Assembly (NCBI RefSeq): GCF_029983815.1
Contig: NZ_JASBYU010000001.1
Coordinates: forward strand, 124,001-188,000
DNA: 64,000 bases
DNA from: Lagierella sp.
Lineage (GTDB): Bacteria > Bacillota > Clostridia > Tissierellales > Peptoniphilaceae
Direction: 5' to 3'
Shown here piece after piece: positions 17,755-26,409 of this stretch. The notes under the pieces are model-generated. The model did not search any database. It was not told where the DNA came from and saw only the letters and a program-made list of their open reading frames with translations. The first letter of the stretch is position 1. The number at the start of each line of letters is the position of its first letter. Both the position numbers and the translations under genes were made by a program.

Positions 17755-18513
17755 ATGAAACGACTTGAAGGAAAAGTTGCTATTATCACTGGCTCCAGTG
17801 AAGGTATGGGAAAGGCTACTGCTGAATTATTTGCAAAAGAAGGAGCAAAGGTAGCCATCACCAGTAGAACAGAAGAAAATGGAAAAAAGGTTGCACAGGA
17901 AATCAATGATAATGGCGGAGAAGCCATCTATATTAAATTAGATGTCTCTAAAGAGGAAGACTGTAAAAATGTAGTAGAAAAGGTAATAGAAAAATGGGGA
18001 AAGTTAGATATCTTGGTAAATAACGCAGGGGTAACTGGAGTGGATAAACCGACCCACGAAATATCATTGGAGGAATGGAATTTTGTTTTTGACATTGACG
18101 TCAAGGGTGTGTTTTTTATGACAAAACATGCAGTTCCCCATCTTAAAAAGTCAGGAAAAGGTTATATTATAAACTTTTCTTCTATCTATGGTTTAGTAGG
18201 ATCCCATGAACTAACTGTTTATCATGCAGCAAAGGGAGCTGTGACCCTGCTGACAAAAAAGGATGCTATAACTTATGGTCCAGATAATATTAGAGTTAAC
18301 TCTGTACATCCTGGAACCATATTGACCCCTCTGGTACAAAAACTTATTGATGAAGACCCTGAATATAAGGAAAAACAAAGAGCAAAACATCCAATAGGAA
18401 GAGTAGGAAAACCTGAAGAGGTAGCAAATTTAGTACTATTTTTAGCCTCTGATGAATCCAGCTTTATTACTGGAGCGTCAATTCCAATTGATAGAGGATA
18501 TACTGCTCAATAA
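17755..18513 (+). CDS. Short-chain dehydrogenase/reductase (classical SDR)
   Basis: NAD(P)H-dependent oxidoreductase of unknown substrate, 252 aa. The Rossmann motif is TGSSEGMG, followed by NNAG. Catalytic Ser is in NFSSIYG and Tyr-Lys in YHAAK. The C-terminal GRVGKPEEVA and TGASIPIDRGY match the FabG/alcohol dehydrogenase branch. Two ATGs are possible (17752 or 17755). The AGGAGGG site is better spaced for 17755. It is monocistronic with a strong terminator. Without fatty acid genes nearby, FabG itself is not supported. Confidence 0.88.
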   Translation: MKRLEGKVAIITGSSEGMGKATAELFAKEGAKVAITSRTEENGKKVAQEINDNGGEAIYIKLDVSKEEDCKNVVEKVIEKWGKLDILVNNAGVTGVDKPTHEISLEEWNFVFDIDVKGVFFMTKHAVPHLKKSGKGYIINFSSIYGLVGSHELTVYHAAKGAVTLLTKKDAITYGPDNIRVNSVHPGTILTPLVQKLIDEDPEYKEKQRAKHPIGRVGKPEEVANLVLFLASDESSFITGASIPIDRGYTAQ

Positions 18514-18554
18514 TTAAATGAACCTTTCAAAATTTTGTAAGAATTTCTACAAGT

Positions 18555-18583
18555 AAAAAATCGAGCTTAGCGCTCGATTTTTT
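18555..18583. terminator. Terminator after the SDR gene
   Basis: A perfect 12-bp stem (AAAAAATCGAGC 18555-18566 with GCTCGATTTTTT 18572-18583) and 5-nt loop. It is symmetrical, so it could also serve the converging XRE regulator gene. Confidence 0.9.
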
Positions 18584-18660
18584 CGTTCTAGAGTTTAAAA
18601 ATATTAAATTATTCATAGACTGAGATAAGCCATAATTAAGACCTAAATATATTCTCTTGA

Positions 18661-19641
18661 TTATCTTTTCTTAACCATCTGGAATATAATGGAGATTATC
18701 CCCGTCAAAAATCCTCCTATAGGAAATATTACCCAAGAAATATGCCAGTTTTTGGTAATAAAGCTATATCCAAAATAAATTGCAACGATAACTAGCCATA
18801 AAATACTTATTAAAGGGCCCGCAATTTTATTCTCTTTTTTAGTATCAGGATGGTATTCCCCTATTTGCAACAATTGTTCATAACTCTCCTTTATTATTGA
18901 AACCCTCACTATCAAGTTGACTCCAATAGCTACAATAAATAAAAGAAATACAACTGCCATCACTTCCATAAAAGGATCAGGATTTTCCATAAATCCTGTC
19001 AATAATACAGGAATTACACTGAGAATGCAAAGTGGAACACCTATAATTATCCCTCGTAAAAAAGAAGGTTTGAAAATTTCCCGCCTTTCCTCAGCCATTC
19101 CCTTTACTCCATATTCCGTATCAAAGTCATCTTTCTCCAAAAACTCGTATTCTTTTAAACTCTGATAGGTCAAAATAAGTAAAGCTATTGCAATGGCGAT
19201 AAATGAAATTAAAAAAATTGTACCTATAGTGTTTGCCACATTTTCTGTAATTGAAATTCTTTTTCCCTCTACCGCTCCTACCAATCCCAATAAAATTGTA
19301 GGTGAAAGTATCAAAAGAGAAACTCCTAAGCTAACTCTAGATGAAGCCTGCCTACTTAAATCGATAAATTCATTGGCCTCTTCCAGGGATACTTTCCTAA
19401 GATCGTTGTCATTGACATAACCATCTGAAAATTCAATTTCTTCCATTTCATCCTTAATAAGATAATCTGTGGAAACTGAAAATATCTTACTCATTTCTAT
19501 AATTCTATTTAACTCTGGAGTTGACTGGGCACTCTCCCATCTCGAAACAGATTGCCTAGAAACATTTAACATATCCGCAAACTCCTCTTGAGACCATCCA
19601 TTTCTCTTTCGTAAAAGAATTATCTTGTCAGCTAAAATCAT
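18661..19641 (-). CDS. XRE-family regulator with C-terminal membrane domain
   Basis: The N-terminal helix-turn-helix of about 65 residues (LRKRNGWSQEEFADMLNVSR, SVSRWESAQSTPEL) is linked to a C-terminal region with about six hydrophobic segments (around 105-125, 140-160, 195-215, 225-245, 275-295 and 300-320). Membrane-anchored XRE proteins occur in Firmicutes, but this one's signal and targets are unknown. Length is 326 aa, with a GGAGGAG site. A repeated CAGTTGCAAT element lies upstream. It is alone on its transcript. Confidence 0.82.
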   Translation of the reverse strand: MILADKIILLRKRNGWSQEEFADMLNVSRQSVSRWESAQSTPELNRIIEMSKIFSVSTDYLIKDEMEEIEFSDGYVNDNDLRKVSLEEANEFIDLSRQASSRVSLGVSLLILSPTILLGLVGAVEGKRISITENVANTIGTIFLISFIAIAIALLILTYQSLKEYEFLEKDDFDTEYGVKGMAEERREIFKPSFLRGIIIGVPLCILSVIPVLLTGFMENPDPFMEVMAVVFLLFIVAIGVNLIVRVSIIKESYEQLLQIGEYHPDTKKENKIAGPLISILWLVIVAIYFGYSFITKNWHISWVIFPIGGFLTGIISIIFQMVKKR

Positions 19642-19682
19642 TTATTTCTCCTCCTTTTCTATTCTAATTTTATAAGATTTTT

Positions 19683-19756
19683 CAGTTGCAATCTAGAAAC
19701 TAACATTGGAAATTTGTAAACCACCAGGTTACATTTAAATAAAATACAGTTGCAAT
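19683..19756. repeat. Pair of 10-bp direct repeats upstream of the XRE gene
   Basis: CAGTTGCAAT occurs at 19683-19692 and again at 19747-19756. The first copy lies about 40 bp before the XRE start codon, where an operator would be expected. The rest of 19642-19934 holds no gene. Confidence 0.45.
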
Positions 19757-19934
19757 GTTGAAGTTTGAGGTTTACCATATGTACCCTATTAGAATATTAA
19801 AGTAACCTAAGACTTAACTATATTTTAAGTTAATCTAAGAATTAAAGAAACCTCTATGACATTTTAAAAAAATCAACTTATAATGATATTAGAAAAAGCT
19901 AATGATGAAAATAAATCTAGCATATAAATAAAAG

Positions 19935-19980
19935 GGCAAAAAAATGCCTCAAACAGCCGAAAACAGCCATCTGAGGTTTA
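19935..19980 (-). terminator. Terminator of the tRNA-His/tRNA-Leu transcript
   Basis: On the minus strand a stem of CCTCA (19972-19976) and TGAGG (19947-19951) encloses about 20 nt and runs into CATTTTTTTGCCC. It lies directly downstream of the tRNA-Leu CCA end. Confidence 0.65.
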
Positions 19981-19982
19981 AA

Positions 19983-20066
19983 TGGTGCGGGAAAGAGGAC
20001 TTGAACCCCCACGTCAAAGACACTAGATCCTAAGTCTAGCGCGTCTGCCAATTCCGCCATTCCCGC
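19983..20066 (-). tRNA. tRNA-Leu (anticodon UAG)
   Basis: The cloverleaf is seen by eye on the minus strand. The acceptor GCGGGAA pairs with TTCCCGC, followed by discriminator A and an encoded CCA. The anticodon stem-loop AGA-CTTAGGA-TCT gives UAG, decoding CUA and other CUN codons. The T-loop is TTCAAGT. A short variable arm (TGTCTTTGACG) marks a class II tRNA. Length is 84 nt. Confidence 0.95.
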
Positions 20067-20071
20067 ATGTA

Positions 20072-20149
20072 TGGGGTGGGTGATGGGATTCGAACCCACG
20101 ACCTTCAGAGCCACAATCTGACGCCCTAACCAGCTAGGCCACACCCACC
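20072..20149 (-). tRNA. tRNA-His (anticodon GUG)
   Basis: On the minus strand the acceptor GTGGGTG pairs with CACCCAC. An extra 5' G (20149) faces C73, the identity feature of tRNA-His. The anticodon loop TTGTGGC gives GUG, the T-loop is TTCGAAT, and CCA is encoded. It is the first of two tRNAs, five bases upstream of tRNA-Leu. Confidence 0.96.
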
Positions 20150-20165
20150 GGATGAGTACCTAATA

Positions 20166-20194
20166 ATAATACCATGTGTTAAATCTTTTGTCAA
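20166..20194 (-). promoter_or_regulatory. Promoter of the tRNA-His/tRNA-Leu pair
   Basis: On the minus strand, TTGACA (20189-20194) and TATTAT (20166-20171) have a 17-bp spacer, ending 16 bp before tRNA-His. Confidence 0.8.
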
Positions 20195-20427
20195 CATTTT
20201 TAGCATTATTTTAATCGTGCACCAAAATCCATCAACATCACAAAAAATATTATACACGAATTTTTCATTCAATGCAAATTTTTTATTTGTTTTTTACAAA
20301 ACTCTTAATAGATTTTTCTCACCCATCCAGTATACATTAAATTTAAATTTATTTCCAGTACTTATCCAAATTTTATAAATAATTGTGTTATTTAAACAAC
20401 TGTTTAATAAGACGTAGAAACTAATTT
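20195..20427. other. Intergenic region between the tRNA promoter and the PBP1A gene end
   Basis: No gene is seen. The stretch is very AT-rich. The only notable structure is a 16-bp inverted repeat, TTAAACA-AC-TGTTTAA, at 20392-20407, of unknown role. Confidence 0.4.
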
Positions 20428-20467
20428 AACAAAGAAATCAAGCGTCCAAATTTAAACGCTTGATTTC
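20428..20467 (-). terminator. Terminator after the class A PBP gene
   Basis: A perfect 11-bp stem (GAAATCAAGCG 20434-20444 with CGCTTGATTTC 20457-20467) has a 12-nt loop and is followed on the minus strand by a short T-rich stretch. Confidence 0.72.
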
Positions 20468-20482
20468 ATCTAAACAATAATA

Positions 20483-23323
20483 TTAATTTTCGTCATCGCC
20501 GGGTTCTGCTGGTTGATCCGGTTGTTCTGGTTGCTGTGGTTCAGCCGGCCTATTGTCCCCGTTATTTCCATTATTGTCATTATTATTGTCATCATTTGTA
20601 TTGTTATCATCGTCGTCATTTCTAGGTTTCTTAGGTTCTATACGTCTAAAGATATTCCAGTCCCTAGGATAGATTCCACTATTACCTGGATCATATGGAA
20701 TCGGCCTTACAAGTCTTAAACCAGTACTTGTGAATTGATGGACTTTACAATAGTCCGTTGGCTCGGTTCCAGCAACGAAGATTTCCTCTTTAACTACTCC
20801 TCTATGGTCCGCATAGCAAGCCCTAGTAGGTTTAGCATCCCCAATAGTACAAACTGTCATATGGACTATTCCATCGGGTTCTTCGAATTTGGAAGGTTCT
20901 TTATTCTCCAAAATCTTAGAATTTACAGCAGACCATAATCTAACTGCCTGTCCTCCATTTTGAGACAATTTTAATTGTTGATTGTCAAAACCTATCCAGG
21001 ATCCGATTGTATAATGTGTAGAAAAACCTACAAACCAAACATCTTGATTTTCCTGTGTCGTACCAGTTTTCCCAGCAAGGTCATTATTTGAATCATATGC
21101 AACATTTCCATAAGGCACAGTCAAAACATCCTTCATAATATCCGTAATAACATATGCCAATTGCGGACTTATAACCTGTCTTCTCTCCCCTACATCTTCC
21201 ATAATAATATTTCCTTTGGAATCTTCGATTTTTGTAAAGGATAGAGGTTCAATATATTGTCCTTTATTTGCTATAGCTGCATAAGCGCCTGTCAAATCAA
21301 GATTTGTAACACCATAGGTCATGGCACCTAAAGCCATAGCTGAAGAGTTTTCATCATTTATCTTTATATTTTCACTTGCAGATACATAGGAATCCTTAGT
21401 TGGATCATTTTTATTTATCAAACCAAATTTTTCCCAGTATGTCTTGGATTTATCCACACCTACATCTTCTAATGTCTTTACTGCATTGACGTTTATGGAG
21501 TCTCTTAAGGATTCCCTCAAAGAAACCAGTCCCTTATAGTATCCATATACGTTTTTTGGCCACAACTTACCCTTGTAATACATCGGGGTATCATCAATTG
21601 GCGTAGCCGCAGTATAACCGTTGTCTAAAGCAGGCACATATACAGACACAGGTTTAATAGAAGAACCCGGTTGTCTAGGAACATCTGCTGCTCTATTTAG
21701 AATCATTCTTCCCTTTTGATTTCTACCACCAACTATAGCTTTAATAAGACCACTCTTATGGTCAATCACCACTATAGAACCTTGAGGCTGTGGTATTCCT
21801 TCCCTATCGATGTTGAAATAATTAGGATTGAAGATCAAATTGCCATTTGCATCAATGGAATATAGATCGGAGTTGTTGTCCATTACTGCCTTAGCAATCA
21901 GTATTCCCTCGTTTGTCAACTGAACTTGATCTTTTTCAACCACCGCTTTACCGGAATTGGTTATCATATGAGTTACTAAATTGTTCTCATCGTTTACTGT
22001 ATAATAATCCTTTGGATCAATAAAGTTTCCATAAACTCCAAACTTTGGACTAGTAATTAATAATCCACCATCTGAATTTATTTTATACTCCTGAGGAGTA
22101 AGAATTATATAACCGTTCTCAGATAGTAAGTTCTCTTCTCTATAATAGACAACTTTTCCATTGAGATTTGTTATATTTCCATCATAGTCTGAGGACCAAT
22201 TTAAAAATGCAGGTCTTCTTTTACTTCCCGAATTTCTTAAAACTACAGAAGAAAAATTACCAAAAATATCTTCAATCTGATTTTGCATTTCTATATCGAT
22301 GGCTGAATATACCCTTATTCCTCCGGTATAGTATTTTGCTGTAGCTTCATCCTTAGTATAATTTAATTCACTTTGAAGCTTTTCTATAACCTGTTTTGCA
22401 ATTAGATCAGAATAATAGGAAGATATAACTTGTTTAGTTGAATTCTGTCCTGGGTTTAAGGCTTGGGATATATCTTCTGATACTGCTCGATTGTATTCTT
22501 CCTCGGAGATATAGCCTTGATCTAGCATGTTTTTTAATGCATGCTTTTGTCTTGCATTGGAATTGTCATTATATACAGTTTTATATATTGTTCCATTAAG
22601 TTCAATATCTCCTTTGACTATATCATTTCCCTGCACTTTTTCAGGAAGTATAGTTCTATACAAAGCAAAATTACTAGGGCTTTTCACAATTGAAGCGATA
22701 GCTGCACATTCTGCCAAAGTCAAATCCTTAACATCCTTGGAAAAATAGGTTTTACTCGCCGCTTGTACTCCATAGGCGTTTTGTCCTAAGAAAACGGTAT
22801 TCATATATTTTTCCAAAATACCTTCCCTTCCCAAGGACTCTGTAAGTTGAACAGCTAGATAGGCCTCCATAATCTTTCTTTGGATCCTCTGTTCAGAGTT
22901 CAAGTAAATATTTCTTGAAAGCTGTTGAGCTAATGTCGAGGCTCCCCTTAGCCCTGAAGATGTGAAATTGTCCCAAATTGAACTCAATATTCCCTTTGGG
23001 TCAACCCCATTATGTTCATAAAATCTTTCATCTTCAATTGCAATAAACGCATTGATTAAATTTTTAGGGATTTGATCATATGTAATCAACTCTCTAAATT
23101 CATTAGTTTGAATAGTTTCTATTTTGTTTCCCGATGAATCTAAAATCTCAGAAGTTTGGGAAAGAAGTTCATCTATTTGACTGGGTTCAACTTGAGGAGT
23201 ATTTTCCAATACACCTACAATTGAAACTCCTACGGCACCACAGATTAAGGTAAAAGCAATTAAAAGTAAAATTACTATTAACTTAAAAGTTTTTACAATG
23301 CCGTTTATAAAAGTATCTTTCAT
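20483..23323 (-). CDS. Class A penicillin-binding protein (PBP1A)
   Basis: Bifunctional peptidoglycan glycosyltransferase and transpeptidase. A short cytoplasmic part and one membrane anchor (about 13-38) precede a GT51 domain (AIEDERFYEHNGVD, GASTLAQQLSRN, EKYMNTVFLG). The transpeptidase has PGSSIKP (SxxK), SINVN (SxN) and GKTGTTQ (KTG). The tail is rich in Asn, Asp, Pro and Gln. I choose the ATG at 23321-23323, just after a GGAGG site, giving 946 aa. A longer in-frame version adds 25 residues without support. It has its own promoter and is divergent from yigZ. Confidence 0.94.
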   Translation of the reverse strand: MKDTFINGIVKTFKLIVILLLIAFTLICGAVGVSIVGVLENTPQVEPSQIDELLSQTSEILDSSGNKIETIQTNEFRELITYDQIPKNLINAFIAIEDERFYEHNGVDPKGILSSIWDNFTSSGLRGASTLAQQLSRNIYLNSEQRIQRKIMEAYLAVQLTESLGREGILEKYMNTVFLGQNAYGVQAASKTYFSKDVKDLTLAECAAIASIVKSPSNFALYRTILPEKVQGNDIVKGDIELNGTIYKTVYNDNSNARQKHALKNMLDQGYISEEEYNRAVSEDISQALNPGQNSTKQVISSYYSDLIAKQVIEKLQSELNYTKDEATAKYYTGGIRVYSAIDIEMQNQIEDIFGNFSSVVLRNSGSKRRPAFLNWSSDYDGNITNLNGKVVYYREENLLSENGYIILTPQEYKINSDGGLLITSPKFGVYGNFIDPKDYYTVNDENNLVTHMITNSGKAVVEKDQVQLTNEGILIAKAVMDNNSDLYSIDANGNLIFNPNYFNIDREGIPQPQGSIVVIDHKSGLIKAIVGGRNQKGRMILNRAADVPRQPGSSIKPVSVYVPALDNGYTAATPIDDTPMYYKGKLWPKNVYGYYKGLVSLRESLRDSINVNAVKTLEDVGVDKSKTYWEKFGLINKNDPTKDSYVSASENIKINDENSSAMALGAMTYGVTNLDLTGAYAAIANKGQYIEPLSFTKIEDSKGNIIMEDVGERRQVISPQLAYVITDIMKDVLTVPYGNVAYDSNNDLAGKTGTTQENQDVWFVGFSTHYTIGSWIGFDNQQLKLSQNGGQAVRLWSAVNSKILENKEPSKFEEPDGIVHMTVCTIGDAKPTRACYADHRGVVKEEIFVAGTEPTDYCKVHQFTSTGLRLVRPIPYDPGNSGIYPRDWNIFRRIEPKKPRNDDDDNNTNDDNNNDNNGNNGDNRPAEPQQPEQPDQPAEPGDDEN

Positions 23324-23350
23324 AGTAACCTCCATCTTTTTATCCTTTAT

Positions 23351-23379
23351 ATTATAACATAGAGGACAATTTTTTTGAA
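23351..23379 (-). promoter_or_regulatory. Promoter of the class A PBP gene
   Basis: On the minus strand, TTCAAA (23374-23379) and TATAAT (23351-23356) have a 17-bp spacer, 27 bp before the chosen start codon. Confidence 0.65.
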
Positions 23380-23458
23380 TTTTCCTGCAGTTTCTCAATT
23401 TCTTCTAAAACTGATATAATGAAAAAATAGGGTATTAGTATCAACTGGAGATGGTTAT

Positions 23459-24097
23459 GTGTATAAAACTATTTTAAAAGAAGAAGAGATATCAAACGAA
23501 ATTAAAAAATCTATTTTTAAGGCCAATATATCTCCTGTAGGTAGTGAGGTGGAGGCAGAAGACTTCATCGCCAGAATCAAGGACTCCAATAAGGAAGCAA
23601 GACATCACTGTTTTGCATATATTATTGGAGAGGACAGACTTATCCAAAAGTACTCCGATAACGGTGAACCTCAAGGAACTGCAGGGTTACCAATTTTAGA
23701 TATACTTAAAAAGAAGGAACTTACAGACATTTGTGTTGTGGTGACAAGATACTTTGGAGGAATTCTATTAGGGGCTTCTGGACTTGTTAGAGCCTATTCC
23801 CAAGCTTGTAACGATGTTACATCTAAGGCAAAAATGGTCTTTAAAAAAGAATTTCTGGATATAAGTCTAAGAATTGACTATAATAGTCTAGGAAAATTTT
23901 TAAATTACTGTGAAGATGAAAAACTCTATATCCATAAAAAGGACTTCTTAGATTTGGTTTACATCGGAATCTACGTTCCTAAATCCCATTATAAAAGCTT
24001 TAGCGACGTCTTGATGAATTTAACTTCAGGAAAGGCAGTTATGGAAGTAAAAGATGAGCTTTTGATTAATACTTTAGGTGATGAATTGTTTATTTAG
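23459..24097 (+). CDS. YigZ/IMPACT family protein
   Basis: Conserved protein of 212 aa. The N-terminal UPF0029/IMPACT domain has RHHCFAYIIG, SDNGEPQGTAGLPIL and VVVTRYFGGILLGASGLVRAY, followed by a smaller C-terminal domain. The eukaryotic relative IMPACT modulates GCN2; the bacterial role is not well established. The start is GTG at 23459 with GGAG eight bases upstream. It heads yigZ-nadE-yebC-lgt. A -10 (TATAAT, 23415-23420) is clear and its -35 weak. Confidence 0.9.
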   Translation: MYKTILKEEEISNEIKKSIFKANISPVGSEVEAEDFIARIKDSNKEARHHCFAYIIGEDRLIQKYSDNGEPQGTAGLPILDILKKKELTDICVVVTRYFGGILLGASGLVRAYSQACNDVTSKAKMVFKKEFLDISLRIDYNSLGKFLNYCEDEKLYIHKKDFLDLVYIGIYVPKSHYKSFSDVLMNLTSGKAVMEVKDELLINTLGDELFI

Positions 24098-24105
24098 GAG
24101 GAGCT

Positions 24106-24834
24106 ATGAATTTCAAAAAATTAGAAAGTGATCTTTCAAATTGGATAGAAGAATATGTTTCTTCTGCCGGTTCCAAGGGAGTGGTTTATGGGTTAAGTGG
24201 AGGTCTTGACTCCTCTGTCGTTGGAGTGCTATCCAATAGGATATTTAAAGAAAATTCCCTAGGAATAATAATGCCTATTGAAAGTAAGGGCAAAGACTAT
24301 CAAGATGCCTATACACTTAGGGATCTATTTGATTTAAATACCTTGGAAATTGACTTAAGCAAGCCTTATAACTCTTTAAAGTCCCTTTATATTCCAAGTA
24401 CAAATAACTTGGCTTATAGTAACATAAAGCCTAGACTTAGGATGACAACTTTATATTATCATGCACAAATAAATAATTATTTAGTAATTGGTACCACAAA
24501 TCTATCAGAGTATACAATTGGCTATAGCACTAAATATGGTGACTACGGAGTAGACTTTTCCCCTATAGCTGATATTACAAAATCTGAAATTTTTGAATTT
24601 GCTAAATATCTTGGAATTCCTGATAGCATTATAAATAAAAAACCTTCAGCAGGATTGTGGGAAGGACAAAATGATGAAGATGAACTAGGATTTACCTATG
24701 CACAACTGGATAGATATATTCTTGAAGGTACAGGTACACCAGAACTAGTTGAGAAGATTAATAGATTAAAAAACAAGAATAGACATAAAAAAGAAATGCC
24801 AATTGTCTATAAATTCAATAGAGGTGATTATTAA
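24106..24834 (+). CDS. nadE: NH3-dependent NAD+ synthetase
   Basis: Amidates deamido-NAD to NAD+ using ATP and ammonia. The PP-loop is GLSGGLDSSV at about residues 29-38. It also has GTTNLSEYTIGYSTKYGD and KPSAGLWEGQNDEDELG. At 242 aa it lacks the N-terminal glutaminase (nitrilase) domain, so free ammonia is the likely donor. It has an AGGAGGAG site 8 bp after yigZ, and its TAA overlaps the yebC ATG. Confidence 0.96.
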   Translation: MNFKKLESDLSNWIEEYVSSAGSKGVVYGLSGGLDSSVVGVLSNRIFKENSLGIIMPIESKGKDYQDAYTLRDLFDLNTLEIDLSKPYNSLKSLYIPSTNNLAYSNIKPRLRMTTLYYHAQINNYLVIGTTNLSEYTIGYSTKYGDYGVDFSPIADITKSEIFEFAKYLGIPDSIINKKPSAGLWEGQNDEDELGFTYAQLDRYILEGTGTPELVEKINRLKNKNRHKKEMPIVYKFNRGDY

Positions 24835-25574
24835 TGGCTGGACATAATAAATGGAGTAAGATAAAAAACAAAAAAGGTAATGAAGATAAACGTAGAGGTA
24901 AGATTTTCACAAAACTTACAAGGGAGATTATCATAGCAGTTAAAGAAGGCGGCAGCGACCCTGATTACAATAGTTCTTTAAAATCTGCAATTGACAAGGC
25001 AAAGGCAGAAAATATGCCAAATGACAATATTGAAAGAGCAATAAAAAAGGCAAGTGGGTCATCAGAACAAGACAATTATGAAGAAGTTGTATACGAAGGT
25101 TATGGACCAAGTGGAGTTGCGGTAATTGTAAGTTGTCTAACGGACAATAGAAATAGAACTGCACCGGAAGTAAGACACGCCTTTGATAAATTCGGTGGAA
25201 ACTTAGGAACTACCGGTTCTGTAATGTTCACCTTTAATAGAGTTGGGCTAATTCAAATAAAAAAGGAAGGCATCGACGAGGAAGAACTGATGATGCTTGC
25301 CTTGGATTCTGGTGCAAGTGATTTTAAAGAAGATGAGGATGTCTTTGAAATAATAACCGAAGTAGAATCTTTTGCAAAGGTAAGAGATGCCCTATCTGCC
25401 GAAGGATATAATTTTATTTTTTCTGAATTGACCTATATTCCAAACAATGAAATAAAAGTAGATGATAAGGAAGATGTAGATAATCTTGTAAAATTAATCG
25501 ATATACTTGAAGATAATGACGATGTACAAAATGTATATCATAATTGGGATATACCTGACGATTTAGAGGTGTAG
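24834..25574 (+). CDS. YebC/PmpR family regulator (TACO1-like)
   Basis: Cytoplasmic protein of 246 aa with the family start AGHNKWSKIKNKKGNEDKRR and the motifs NMPNDNIERAIKKA and GYGPSGVAVIV. Members act as DNA-binding regulators or ribosome-associated translation factors; which applies here is unknown. It overlaps the nadE stop by one base, showing translational coupling, and lies just before lgt. Confidence 0.94.
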   Translation: MAGHNKWSKIKNKKGNEDKRRGKIFTKLTREIIIAVKEGGSDPDYNSSLKSAIDKAKAENMPNDNIERAIKKASGSSEQDNYEEVVYEGYGPSGVAVIVSCLTDNRNRTAPEVRHAFDKFGGNLGTTGSVMFTFNRVGLIQIKKEGIDEEELMMLALDSGASDFKEDEDVFEIITEVESFAKVRDALSAEGYNFIFSELTYIPNNEIKVDDKEDVDNLVKLIDILEDNDDVQNVYHNWDIPDDLEV

Positions 25575-25575
25575 T

Positions 25576-26331
25576 ATGGAATTTAATATCGACCCTGTAG
25601 CCTTTACTATCTTCGGAATAGATATTATGTGGTATGCAGTACTGATCACATCGGGAATTCTCCTTGGAATATTTTTAACTGGTAAATTGGCTAAAATAAA
25701 AAATCTAGATCCGGAAATGCCCTCTGATCTACTATTGTGGGCGATTATTCCAGCTATTATTGGAGCTAGAATATACTATGTAGTCTTTAGTTGGGATTAT
25801 TATAGTAAAAATCCTTCAGAGATAATTAATATAAGAAATGGTGGACTTGCAATTTATGGTGGACTATTAGTTGCCTTTTTAGTAGCATATATTTTCTCAA
25901 AAAAGAGAAATATTCCCTACCTTACCATTTTAGACATTTTCGCTCCAGGAATCGCACTGGGACAAGCTATAGGCAGATGGGGAAATTTTATTAACCAAGA
26001 GGCCTATGGAACACCTACGGATTTGCCTTGGGGAATAATAATTGATGGTACAAAGGTACATCCAACCTTTCTATATGAATCCCTTGGAGACTTTTTAATA
26101 TTTTTGCTGTTATTTAATATATGTAGAAAAAACAGACATCAAAAAGGTACGGTAATCGCACTTTATTTTATTCTCTATGGAATATTGAGATTTTTCGTTG
26201 AAGGTATGAGAACAGATAGTCTTTACTTCTTGGGGCTAAGAGTCTCACAGATTTTAAGTCTAATATTAGTGGTTATTGGATCTGTAATTTATTTTACCAA
26301 TAGAAAGAAATCTAAAATACTACAAAAATAA
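25576..26331 (+). CDS. lgt: Prolipoprotein diacylglyceryl transferase
   Basis: Integral membrane enzyme that transfers diacylglycerol to the lipobox cysteine of prolipoproteins. It has about seven hydrophobic segments. Motifs are RNGGLAIYGG near residue 90, the signature GQAIGRWGNFINQEAYG near residues 129-145, and HPTFLYESLGD. The length of 251 aa is typical. It is the last gene of the yigZ-nadE-yebC-lgt operon. A lipoprotein substrate candidate is encoded just downstream on the other strand. Confidence 0.96.
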   Translation: MEFNIDPVAFTIFGIDIMWYAVLITSGILLGIFLTGKLAKIKNLDPEMPSDLLLWAIIPAIIGARIYYVVFSWDYYSKNPSEIINIRNGGLAIYGGLLVAFLVAYIFSKKRNIPYLTILDIFAPGIALGQAIGRWGNFINQEAYGTPTDLPWGIIIDGTKVHPTFLYESLGDFLIFLLLFNICRKNRHQKGTVIALYFILYGILRFFVEGMRTDSLYFLGLRVSQILSLILVVIGSVIYFTNRKKSKILQK

Positions 26332-26363
26332 AATATTTATCTCCTAGCTGTTATGGGAGTATG

Positions 26364-26400
26364 AAAAGAGAGCACTCCTTAATTTATAGAGTGCTCTTTT
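26364..26400. terminator. Bidirectional terminator between lgt and the lipoprotein gene
   Basis: A 9-bp stem (AGAGCACTC 26369-26377 with GAGTGCTCT 26389-26397) has A-rich and T-rich flanks and serves both converging transcripts. The GCACTC/GAGTGC core recurs in other terminators of this window. Confidence 0.85.
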
Positions 26401-26409
26401 ACATATTTT

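Noticed and set aside
23324..23398. Cys-containing 25-residue extension of the class A PBP
   Set aside because: It lies over the promoter and ribosome binding site of the gene; the ATG at 23323 is well placed after GGAGG.
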